Assembly (NCBI RefSeq): GCF_024362695.1
Contig: NC_065424.1
Coordinates: forward strand, 7,938,786-8,002,785
Length of the DNA stretch: 64,000 nucleotides
Origin: Pectinophora gossypiella
Taxonomy: Eukaryota > Arthropoda > Insecta > Lepidoptera > Gelechiidae
Direction of reading: 5' to 3'
Under the pieces are notes generated by a model. That model was given only the letters and a program-made list of their open reading frames with translations, had not been told where the DNA came from and did not search any database. Of the stretch, positions 43,625-53,800 are shown one piece after another (the stretch's first letter is position 1; every line of letters begins with the position of its first letter). The position numbers were made by a program, and so were the translations under genes.

Positions 43625-43872
43625 GTAAAAAACATAGAACACGTTCAGCTGCTTCTCTTCCCGGGCATGTCGTAAAAACCGACAGAGGGATTGTGTCCTC
43701 TAAAATGATGGACTAATGTTATGGGCGATAGGCTGATCCCTTATCACCATAAGGTTCGTCATATCCATCTTTGGACTTCGTATCAACAGTGGCTGCAAGT
43801 TGTCTTTGATTACTTGTGGCTCTGCCCACCCCATTAGGGATTACGGGCGTGAGTTTATGTATGTATGTATGT
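43625..43872 (-). repeat. Reversed relative of the 25284 retroposed repeat
   Basis: It carries GCTGCTTCTCTTCCCGGGCA, TCCTCTAAAATGATGGACTA, CGTGAGTTTATGTATGTATG. ATCATCTGTATT flanks it on both sides (about 43613 and 43873), a likely 12-bp duplication. It is a little longer than the 25284 copy at its tail. Confidence 0.75.
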
Positions 43873-44004
43873 ATCATCTGTATTCTCCTACAATGTAGCA
43901 GTTTAGTTCAGTATGTATCATTTCTCATAAGTAAGTAAAATATTTATTTCCTCTATAAATAACATTGTTCTTATACTAGTTTACAATCATTTTATAACAT
44001 GAAC

Positions 44005-44161
44005 ATTATCATAATTAAAGCACATAATAACGGGTTCTTACCGCGTTTAAATGGGGATATGAGACTCCATGGGGATATGGGGAATGGGGAAATATCGGGA
44101 GTCTCATATCCCCATTTAAACGCGGTAAGAACCCGTTATTATGTGCTTTAATTATGATAAT
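44005..44161. repeat. Perfect palindrome, 64-bp arms, 29-bp loop
   Basis: Left arm 44005-44068 (ATTATCATAATTAAAGCACA ... GATATGAGACTCC) is matched base for base by 44098-44161. The loop is rich in GGGGAT. No coding content. Related degenerate sequence lies at 37085-37185. A foldback transposon remnant is the simplest reading. Confidence 0.95.
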
Positions 44162-44383
44162 AACCGCGTAAACTTAAAACAATGTATGAACATTATTAAT
44201 ATTTGTAGAGGCTGGAGCCTAAACTAGGGTACCCTGTGTTATAGGTCTCCAGGCCTCCACCTCCAGGAATACGGTCATTAAAAATGTTATAAATAGAGCA
44301 GTACAAAGAAAGTTAATAAAAAAAAAACAAAAAAAAAATACGAATACCTACCATACGAATTATGAAGTACTTAAACATACATA

Positions 44384-44520
44384 ATGGAGCTGATTCCTGC
44401 AGACACCATCTAATTTTATTTTAAGTTATACCTGTCATTTTCTTAGACGCTGAAAAAGAAAGGGACGGGTAATCGACAGGCAGAAATTAAAAAAACCCTT
44501 CCAAAATTCTACATTGGCCA
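44384..44520. repeat. MITE half, TTGGTGCTAATTCCTGCAGA family
   Basis: One end (GAGCTGATTCCTGCAGACAC) through AAAGAAAGGGACGGGTAATC is kept; the far end is missing. Confidence 0.65.
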
Positions 44521-44844
44521 ATTACCCGACAGTATTTTAAGCACACGTCAATCGGGTTGCATGTGTGCGAGTCTGCGAGATGAGCGGAGAGTTGCCGTTC
44601 TATCCGTAGTATTATTCCTTATTCTATGGTTATGTTTCGAATCCGCTAGCCGGTCGATTTTAACCTAATTTTATAACCTAAATATATACATAAACAGACT
44701 ACCAAAGATAAGGATAACTTATCTAATCTAAAAACGTGTTATAAAGCATGATGTGCATTTAATTTTAGGTGATTGATTAGTGAACAGTAATTTGATAAGA
44801 TTGAGTGCATCCATCAACTGACGGATACAGAAAAGTAAAATAAA

Positions 44845-45420
44845 AAAATCACTTAGTGATCCCTAGTTTGGTTAGGACATTACAGGCTGATCACCTGATG
44901 GTCCAAAAGTAAGATGATTCGTGTTTCCGAAGGCACGTTAAGCCGTTGGTCCCGGTTACTACTTACTGATGTAAGTAGTAGCCTATGGCGGCTCAATAAT
45001 AACCCTGACACCAGGGTTGTTGGGGTTGGTAATCCACCTCACAACCCACACGATAGAAGAAGAGAAAAATAAATCCACAGTAACTCTTGTCTGTTACCTT
45101 TTCACGCTTAAACCTCTTAACCGATTTGGATGAGGTATGGAGAGAGTTTGAAGCCTAGAAAGGACGTAGAATTGATTAAAGACTGAAAAAGGAATAGAAC
45201 AGCATAAACGTGTTTTTTTATACATAATCACATCTCCCCTGGTGTTATCTAGTTTTCACAGAGTCCGTTTACCTAACCGACCGAAGATTTAATAGGTTTT
45301 TTTTTACACAAGCGACTGTCTATTTGACCTTCTAACTCGCTGAGGGACAACCAGGCCAATACAGGTTAGGTTAGTTATAACTCCGAAAAGTATTTCTCGG
45401 GAATGAAATGGCAGTGTATT
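44845..45420. repeat. Headless SINE followed by a CAGGTCCGG fragment
   Basis: 44845-45065 holds the plus-strand SINE body from CACTTAGTGATCCCTAGTTT to GATAGAAGAAGAG without a tRNA head. 45230-45420 is a degraded minus-strand CAGGTCCGG-family copy (AGGCCAATACAGGTTAGG). Confidence 0.6.
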
Positions 45421-46082
45421 TAAAAATAATAATGGTTTATTTTTCGACCGCCATCTTACCTAATGGTCCGGTCAAATAGTGAATGTTGTCCAAGATAAAC
45501 ATAAATCTGTTTCATAATTCATCGCTCCAGTCATTTTCGTAAATAAAACTCTTTATGAATCATAAATCCATTTTCTTTTCCAAGGAAACGCCCGCTATCA
45601 AAGAATTTAGATAAACAAATGAATAATTATATTAAAACATCGTAAAGTTTTATTTGTTTGGCGATTATGAAGATTTGAAGATATGACAAATAAAATCTTT
45701 ATTTGATCGAATTAAACAATATATTATGTATGAATAAATAAATAAATTAGTATATTCGAATGACGAAATTAAATTGTTTCTAAGTTCGTTTATTCAAAAA
45801 AGAAACATTCGAATAACGAATATACTATTATTTGTTATATTAGTAACGATTAGTAAATAATGAAATGTGGACCTGTAAATGTTTGCTTTAAATTTTTAAA
45901 TTGTTATTAAGATCGCTCATGCGATGATAGTTGGCCATTATTCGAATAATAATATATAATCTAGATAATTATTCGAACAAATAGTTAAGTAGTTTCGTAC
46001 GATTACTAGTTATTCTGATGCCCGCCCTGATAGGGACAACGGGCGTAATGCATAGGCATTAGGCCTGCCTATCTATATATAT
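45421..46082. other. AT-rich stretch without a gene
   Basis: Contains many TTATTCGAATAATA-like short palindromes between 45740 and 45990 and a scrap of a repeat at 45440-45490. No coding signal. Confidence 0.45.
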
Positions 46083-46188
46083 TTTCCGTTCCATACTTTT
46101 GCGACGGATAAATTCCACTTGATATCAACTCAGAATCATGGTCTGAATCATCCCCCTCAGTATTCGCTAAGATGTCATTAACACCCTG
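46083..46188. repeat. Half of a foldback MITE
   Basis: Only the right arm remains (TTTCCGTTCCATACTTTTGC to TTAACACCCTG, followed by TA). Confidence 0.75.
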
Positions 46189-46447
46189 TATTATGACAAG
46201 TCGATTAAACGCAGATAAACCCACGTTGCTTTTATCAGTACTTGTAAACGTTCCCACAATAGTCCATGTTACTATCGGATCCGTCTAAAAGTGATTAAAT
46301 ACATTAATATGAGTGAGAATTTTAGTATATTTAGTTCATATACATCGAATGTAACTAGTGCTACTTAAGATTATGGATAACGAAATGTGCATTTAATTTT
46401 TGCGATGAAATTGAAATATACTTTGCCCCAAATAACTTTCGGTAGGT

Positions 46448-46775
46448 ATACTTACATAAACAGCCTATATACGTCCCACTGCTGGGCACAGGCCTCCTCC
46501 CCTCAATCAACCGGAGGGGGTATGGAGTATAATCCACCACGCTGCTCCACTGCGGGTTGGTGGAGGTGTTTTTACGGCTAATAGCCGGGACCAACTGCTC
46601 ACCGAAGCACGGAATCATCTTACTCTTTCGGACAATCAGGTGATTCAAGCCTGAAAAGTCCTTACCAAACAAAGGACAGTCTCACAAAGTGATTTCGACA
46701 ATGTCCCCATCGGGAATCGAACCCGGACCTCCAGATCGTGAGCCTAACGCTCTAACCACTAGACCACGGAGGCTG
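46448..46775 (-). repeat. tRNA-headed SINE with LINE-type tail, complete
   Basis: On the minus strand: head CCTCCGTGGTCTAGTGGTTA with B box GGTTCGATTCC, body, then the tail ACCCGCAGTGGAGCAGCGTG and GCCTGTGCCCAGCAGTGGGA ending TATATAGGCTG. The tail's GCCCAGCAGTGGGA block also closes the RTE-like LINE ORF at 56.44-56.66 kb (FAQQWD codons). A tail-only plus-strand copy is at 46940-47120. Confidence 0.75.
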
Positions 46776-46939
46776 TTATTCAAATATCAAGCAATAATTA
46801 TTGTTGAACATGACTCAACCATTACATTGTATTTTCGAGTAATTATGAACTCGAGTAATTATCACGTTAATTATGGACAGCGCCATATACTTATATTATT
46901 TTTAGGAAGCGTAGCCTGGAAAGTCCCTTATTATATACA

Positions 46940-47120
46940 AAGTAAGACGATTCCGTGCTTCGGAGGGCACGTTAAGCCGTTGGTCCCGGCTATTAGCCGT
47001 AAAAACAACTCCACCAACCCGCATTGGAGCAGCGTGGTGGAGTATGCTCCATACCCCCTCCGGTTGTTTGAGGGGAGGCCTGTGCCCAGCAGTGGGACGT
47101 ATATGGGCTGTTTATGTGTG
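46940..47120 (+). repeat. SINE tail fragment
   Basis: ATTCCGTGCTTCGGAGGGCA through GGACGTATATGGGCTGTTTA, in inverted orientation to the copy at 46448-46775. Confidence 0.7.
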
Positions 47121-47522
47121 TATTTGGATCATATGAATTATGTTGCTACCTATATTGCTTCTCTTTATTTTGATCAGAATAATAATGGGTGGAAGATGCA
47201 TTGTGCTGTTTGTGAGATTGCTACTTAGCAATAAGGACGCCTATTGTACTCTTTCTATTTCTCTTTTGTTATGTATTTCCTGTTTGTCCAATAATGTATT
47301 GGTTATGTTATGTTGTGCCTGAGAGTAATATCGAGGGTCATCTTTTATACCCAAAAACAAAGATAAAAATTGCATATTATGTCTGTTAACCATGAAATTA
47401 GAAGTATACACTAAGAACTTTTTTACAGCGCTATCTATTTTTTTTGGGGTAGCTTGGTAATTGAATTACCTTAATTCCCTCATTGATATCACGTGGTTCC
47501 CAGTTACACCAACTTGTCCGTC

Positions 47523-47587
47523 AGGCTAGATGCATCAAGGTCACGTTGCTTCTCGTAACCATAGCAACGTGACCTTGACGCATCTAG
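47523..47587. repeat. Short hairpin, about 25-bp arms
   Basis: CTAGATGCATCAAGGTCACG...TTGCT pairs with AGCAACGTGACCTTGACGCA...TCTAG, with one mismatch and a 12-13-nt loop. It could be a foldback relic. Confidence 0.7.
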
Positions 47588-47634
47588 GTTTCCATGGCTA
47601 CGCCCCGTCGATCTGCTATTAGACTACACATTCT

Positions 47635-47780
47635 GATCGTTAAGCCGTTGGTCTCGGTTACAACATACTTATGTGAGTAAGTAGTCGTTACATGAGCCAT
47701 GTCAGGGGCCTTTAGTAACCCACACACCAGGGTTGATCAGCTTGGTACTCCTCCTCACAACCCTCACGATAGAAGATTGA
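47635..47780 (+). repeat. SINE 3' fragment
   Basis: TTAAGCCGTTGGTCTCGGTT through GTCAGGGGCCTTTAGTAACC and CACGATAGAAGA. Confidence 0.6.
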
Positions 47781-47829
47781 TCGGGAAACGGGAGTTGGTG
47801 GGGAGTAACCATGGCAACCACCGTGACCT

Positions 47830-48240
47830 TAAACTGGATGACAGCGGCAGCGGCGCGGCGGCGGCGGCGGTGCGGGGAGCGGCGCGTTCAAATGCTAAGA
47901 TTTATATTGAAGTGTTCTCGATGGCAGCGGCGCGGCGAGCGGAGGACGAGCGGTGCGCTCTAGTCGAGCGGTGTCTCTGCGTTTGAAACTCGCCTTTTTG
48001 TTTCCTTCGTTCATTATAGGGATTCAGATCTTCTTTTGCCCATAATAAATCGTACGAAACAAAAGAACTACAATCGAAAATGCGTTGTTGCCGTTTCGAC
48101 ATCGCGTTCATTCGAGACAGAACTCTATACCGCCGCAACACCGCGCCATCTGGCCGCTGGCATCAAGAACGGAACAGCGGCCGCCGCGCCGCTCCCCGCG
48201 CCGCTGCCGCCGCCGCGCCGCTGCCGCTGTCATCCAGTTT
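47830..48240. repeat. GC-rich inverted-repeat element, about 410 bp
   Basis: The left end AAACTGGATGACAGCGGCAG, continuing CGGCGCGGCGGCGGCGG, matches the right end's reverse complement over about 56 bp with few differences. The interior is ordinary (AAACTCGCCTTTTTGTTTCC). CG density is far above the surroundings. No duplication or coding frame can be supported. Confidence 0.7.
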
Positions 48241-48536
48241 GAGCCCTTACGCGTTTAGCCTGTCTGACTAGTAGGTAATAAGCCCTATAGCTGGAGAAGA
48301 GTGAGTGTGTATACACTACACTTCAAGCGTTATGCTATATTATGTTATGTACCTATCATTAAATCATTAGGTAATATTATGTCGGCTACCACAGAGTAGA
48401 TTGGTAATAACATGTTACAGAATTGAAATTCGTGCGTTGAATAACTTAAAGCGATACAGTGATGTGGCATTCCCGGGAATTTTCCCAAAGTGGGAATGTT
48501 CCCATTGTTATTACACTGGCTGCTTTTTAAAAAAGC

Positions 48537-48790
48537 CATGCTAGCCTAGTTGGTAGAACGCTTGCCTCTGACTTTGAGGTCGCAGGCTCGAATCCAGCAC
48601 AGGCCTAAACCAATGATTGTTGTAAAGAACGTCTAGGGCCCTGTGCCGCGGTTTTTCTTGCAGCTTCTTTTCCCCGGCTATACAGGTTGTGAGAAGCTGC
48701 AGTAGTTTTAGGCGGATGAGACGTTCGTTATGTGAAAATTGACGATTCAAAGTGTAACTATGTTACCTACTGAATAAAGATATTTTTGAA
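48537..48790 (+). repeat. tRNA-headed SINE with borrowed LINE tail
   Basis: Head: CTAGCCTAGTTGGTAGAACG and CGCAGGCTCGAATCC. Tail: GGGCCCTGTGCCGCGG, AGCTGCAGTAGTTTTAGGCG, ACTATGTTACCTACTGAATA, GATATTTTTGAATTTG. The tail matches the 3' UTR of the LINE at 1209-1688. Tail-only relatives: 50125-50285 (minus) and 53170-53335 (plus). Confidence 0.8.
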
Positions 48791-48839
48791 TTTGTCGAAT
48801 TTGTTTTCGAATTTATTAAAATATCATATCAGTTCTTCA

Positions 48840-49010
48840 AGGGTCCGCTTACCTAAAAGGTCCGGTTTTTTAAAGAAGCGACAGCCCGTCTGACCTTCCA
48901 ACCCGAAGGGAAAACCAGCCCATTACAAGTTAGGTCACATGTTGAAACGCATTTCTCGGGTATGTGGGTTTCGTCACGATGTTTTCCTTCACCGCTGAGC
49001 ACGAGATAAC
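48840..49010 (-). repeat. SINE fragment, CAGGTCCGG family
   Basis: AAAGGTCCGGTTTTTTAAAG, AACCAGCCCATTACAAGTTA, then GTGGGTTTCGTCACGATGTT. Confidence 0.55.
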
Positions 49011-49201
49011 ATAATTATGTAAAGTGCCGGTATGGTTTACTATTATAGGCTAGTTTTTAACTAGTCAAATCAGTTACTTTTTACTAAACGTCAAAACACA
49101 AAATTAATATGGAATTTGTATGAAAAAGCAACCTGTGGCGTCATAGAAAAACGTGATAAAATGTCGAACTTATTATTACGTCCCTCTTGATTAAAATTCA
49201 T

Positions 49202-49300
49202 CATCATCATCATTATCAGCCGTACGACGCCCACTGCTGGGCATAGGCCTCCCCCAAGGATCTCCACGACGATCGGTCCTGCGCTGCCCGCATCCAGCAT
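49202..49300 (-). mobile_element. 99-bp retroposed LINE tail with 9-bp duplication
   Basis: AAAATTCAT occurs at 49193-49201 and 49301-49309. The insert reads on the minus strand ATGCTGGATGCGGGCAGCGC, then GGGGGAGGCCTATGCCCAGC and AGTGGGCGTCGTACGGCTGA plus (ATG)n. The interrupted host repeat also exists uninterrupted near 23380-23400, which confirms the insertion. Confidence 0.88.
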
Positions 49301-50286
49301 AAAATTCATAAATAAGTTAAATAGAAAAAGAAAATGTTTTCGTTAGTTTTAGATCTGTCTTTATTTAGTAATCAGAATTTCATAATTTATCTTGAAGTAA
49401 ACGACTCAATTATAGACGCACACAACACTGACTAAAATAATAATAAAAAGTGTAAAAGATAATAACTAAAGTTTACAAATAAAAAGGAAGAATAATGGTA
49501 AATAAAATTAAAAATATAAATCATGACATAGATTTATCATCCATCATCATCATGATGATAGCAATGGAAGCTATGAGCATTCCGTCATCACTATTAGCGT
49601 AGACTAATGTAATAAGCAGGCACACTTAGGTCCGTACAAGGTCGAAATGAATTGGCAATATCTAACCACACTCGCGTGCACTGTCTCTACCGATACACTT
49701 TGTTTATACCAAACGGTGATACAAATAGCGAATTTTTTTTTTTTTTGTAAAAAAGAAAAAGCATGAATAGCAAAGTGTATACGTCCCTTCGGTTTAAAAG
49801 GCTGAGGGCGTCGAATTCTTTCAATTCGGGGGATAATAGAAGACCTAGAATGGGTCATCTCCGGCGCACTTCGAGCTTGAAAAATGTGTCGTGTCTGCCT
49901 TTACCTGGTAACTTGTCAACTTATCATCATTGGTGTTGCATTAAGGAAGTCTTCTTGAATTAAGGAAATGCACTAATCGGCTAGGCGAGTTCAAGGCTGT
50001 AGAATCCCTACCCATTTCCCTAAAGAGAGGCTAGTTTAATAAAATGTTAAAAAAAAGCGACCCTTATGGCGCGACTTCACCTATCTGTCAAAGCTCAAAG
50101 CACTTTGTCATTTATTTTATCAACCTAGTATTTTGCAACCCGGTTTCTGCTGGCCCACAAGCTCAGAAATATCCTTATTCAGTTGGTAGTATAGTTACAC
50201 TTCGAATCGTTAGTTTTTATTTAAATATATTTTTTGTCGATCGTCTTATTCGCCTTAAACTACTGCAGCTATTGAACCGTATAGCC

Positions 50287-50314
50287 CTAAAACCTGTAGT
50301 CGGGACTACAGGTT
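50287..50314. repeat. Short perfect hairpin
   Basis: AAAACCTGTAGTC, a GG spacer, then GACTACAGGTTTT. It borders the 41-bp array. Confidence 0.8.
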
Positions 50315-50334
50315 TTTCCAATCAGATGGCACCA

Positions 50335-50720
50335 ACCTAATGTTCGTCCCGAAGCGTTCCATTCCAATGGTAACAACTTAAAGTTCGTTCCGAAGCTTTT
50401 TTTGACATGACTTATTGTAGATTTGCCGCAGATGGCATTAACTACTTGGCCGGACAGCGTTCCGAAGCATTCCATTCCAATGGTAACAGCTTAAAGTTCG
50501 TCCCGAAGCGTTCCATTCCAATGGTAACAGCTTAAAGTTCGTTCCGAAGCATTCCATTCCAATGGTTACAACTTAAAGTTCGTTCCAAAGCGTTCAATTC
50601 CAATGGTAACAGCTTAAAGTTCGTTCCGAAGCATTCCATTCCAATGGTAACAATTTAAAGTTCGTCCCGAAGCGTTCCATTCAGATGGTACCAACCTAAT
50701 GTTCGTCCCGAAACGTTCTG
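50335..50720. repeat. 41-bp tandem array with a nested 62-bp insertion
   Basis: About eight units of GTTCGTTCCGAAGCATTCCA followed by TTCCAATGGTAACAGCTTAAA, with C/T and G/A variants. One unit is split at 50397-50458 by a piece of the GCCGCAGATGGCATTAACTA retroposon, flanked by GTTCCGAAGC at 50387-50396 and 50459-50468. The array ends about 40 bp before the first ORP exon. Confidence 0.92.
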
Positions 50721-50800
50721 ATTTGCATGAATATAAAATGTTTTTTCTTTGTTTTCCAGCGGACATAAGATGGTGGCTGGTGGGGCCGTGTAGCGGCAGG

Positions 50801-53800
50801 ATGTCGACTCAGGGCGGACTCAAGCACGCCGCCACCGAGCCTTCGCATCTTGACAACAAACGTGAGTTGGTTTATTCGTATTAATATTATTAACGTAATA
50901 TTTTAGCGATAGAGGGACCAAACTGTCCATAGCAGAATTCATATAATTATTATTATTGCGTATGCAGACAAAAATAAAATATCCTGCGTGGATCATATAT
51001 CCAGCTTAAGCTCCCCTAACCAAGTCTCTGCCGCATCCGTCACACAATGCAGCTCGGCTATGCCACCTGGGAACCAGTGCAGATGGCACTCGTTCACTAT
51101 GTGAAATATGGTTTGATCCGGGTTCACATTCATTGTTTAGCGACTCCTTTAAGCCCCATTTATGTAGGTGATGGTTTGACTTTCCATGGTTGGTCCTACA
51201 CCGGTTCAGAATTCATATTAGGAATAATATTCTGGCCTTCGAACGCCGCTACCGGACTTGCACCAATGAGTTATTAATTTATCTCAAGTGCAGTTTTCAG
51301 TAACGCAGTTGGATTGACCATTATAGACGGCGATACGGCTCACCACCTATCACGTTAGTCTAACAGAAGGCTCGGTGAGGTGTGGGTACTTAGTTCAACT
51401 AGTAATGGATGTATCTCTGACCACCCCAATTGGGATATAGTCTTGAGCTTATGTAAATGAACATAAACCCTAGACTATTCCCACAACAAACGGCGCACGT
51501 CGCATGTTTTATAAAATGTCTCCATTTTCGTTTATCAAGAGTAACGCGAGACAATGTTATCACAAATATTCAATTTCGACCATTATTCAACGGTTATTCG
51601 TTTAATATCCGCATAAACATAAGCCACACTTCTATGCAGGACGAGGAGCTAACAACAAAAACATTAAAAAAAAACTTGTTCACATATTCATTACATAATT
51701 TAGAAATACTTTTCACGTGTTTCTTAAATTAATGTTCGTCGTTTGCACACTAGCGCGCGTGCTTCTGTGAAGGTATGTGTAGTGAGTTCATTTAAGTTTT
51801 GTTATCTAATCTAGCCTACAAGATCCCACTGCTGGGCAAAGGCCTCCCCTTCCTCTTTTCATTTTCGCGGTCCTGTGCGTTCTCCGGCCAGTCCCTCCGG
51901 CAAGCGTCCAAGTCGTCACGCCATCTCTTCCGAAGTTTACCACGACGCCTGTACCCGTCATGAGGCACCCAATGCGTGACGATCCGTGCCCAAGTTTTGT
52001 TATAGCTTTTTTTTTCAGTTCTAATAGTCGCCCATAATTGACAAATGTGTTAGAAAAGACGTACACACTCTTCCAGGTTTTACAACTTGCCCGGAGAGGT
52101 AAGCAGCTGAACCCGTTTCCCTCATTCATCGCTTATGGCTATAAGGCCGATTAATTATTTTAAATATAAACCTCTCAGACGACGCCCTGAGCCGAGGTTC
52201 GCGCCCAACTGAGCGCTCTCAAGCCTATTGTCTTAAATTTTGTACCGGGTGGGAGCCGCTGTCCTCCCCATTTGTCCGGCCAAGTAGTTAATGCCATCTG
52301 CAGCAAATCTACAAGAAGTCACGTCAAAAATGAAGGTTCTAATAGTCAAGTCTTCTTATCGTGTAGGTTGTGAGGTGGAATTCCAGGCTCGTCAATCCTG
52401 ATATCAGGGTTATGATTGCCCCCCAAAGGCCCCTCACATGGCTCATGTAACGATTACTCACTTACATCAGTAAATAGTAACCGGACCAACGGCTTAACTT
52501 GCCTTCCCATCATCTTACTTTCGGACAATCAGATGATCAGCCTGTAATGTCCTAACCAAACTAGGGATCACAAAGAGATTTTTCTGATATGTCCCCACCG
52601 GAATTCGAACTCGGGGCCTCCGGATTGTTAACCCAACACTCAAATACTGGACCACAGAGGCCGTTATACTTTAAGTAATGGTGTGTTCTGAAGCGTGACA
52701 GTAAGAAGACCTCGCCCTCGACCTATTAGTCGCATGATCATTTTCCAATGAGGAAAACGCTATGAGCACGAGGTATGCTAATGCTAAGTTACATGTACCT
52801 ATTGAGAGCCGATACGTGAATCACCACTGGCCCCGATTCCTGCAGACACCTCCTAATTTCATTTTAAGTTATACCCGTCATTTTCTTATCCACCTAATAG
52901 GAAAGAGACGGTTGATGAATAACTGTTTATTTTCAAAATAATAGAATGAATGAAACAATAATCAAACAGGCATCTCGCTCGTTTGCAACCCGTTTGACGT
53001 GTGCTGTCTACTTAATTCTGTCGGGTTATCGGCCAGTAGAAAATTTTGAAAGGGATTTTTATATGTTTGTCTAAAGTTTATGCCTGTCGATTATTCGTCC
53101 CAATTTTCGGCGGATAAGAAAATGACAGGTATAACTTAGATAAACGCCTGACGACCAATATTAGGCAGCCAAATTACAAAGAATGCAGCTACTTTTCCTC
53201 GGCTATACACATTGTGAGAATCTGCAGTACTTAGTTATAGGTGGATGAGACGTTCGACATAAAATATATTTATGTATAAATTGATTTGAAGTGTAACTAT
53301 GTTACGTAATGAATAAATATATTTTTGAGTTTGTGTCTGTCGAAGATAGTACAGGTAAATTGCGTTCCCATTTTCTTGAATTTTTCGCACTCGTGCGTCC
53401 TATATCTTCCGATACCTATGCGCCAAGGTCGTCACGCTATGGTTAGGGGTCACTCATGACGTCTATGCTGGATCTGGCTGGGTAGGGCTCTCACTATCAG
53501 ACATGTTGTCTTTTGTACTGGATGAGAGTCGTCAGCGCTTTTTTTCCCGCGTCACATAAAGGTTCCTCAAAAAAAGAATAAAAGTAATGAGCGAAAAACA
53601 CATAACTACATAATTGGGGTTGTATAATCACCTCATTGTACACAGACACTACTCATTAACGTCCCCACCAGCGGCTGAGCTACCCCACTCCCCCTCGGTC
53701 TTACTTTAGTCTTCACTGGTATGGAGTCAGACTGCACGATAACTTATCGTACACTCGAATCTGTGTATGTGACGTCTGACACCCATACAATTGAAGGCTA

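Noticed and set aside
47699..48271. Arg/Ala-rich frames on both strands
   Set aside because: They come from the GC-rich inverted repeat, whose GGC/GCG runs stay open in several frames.
50335..50720. CRISPR-like regular array
   Set aside because: The units are contiguous 41-bp tandem repeats without unique spacers, in a eukaryotic genome.
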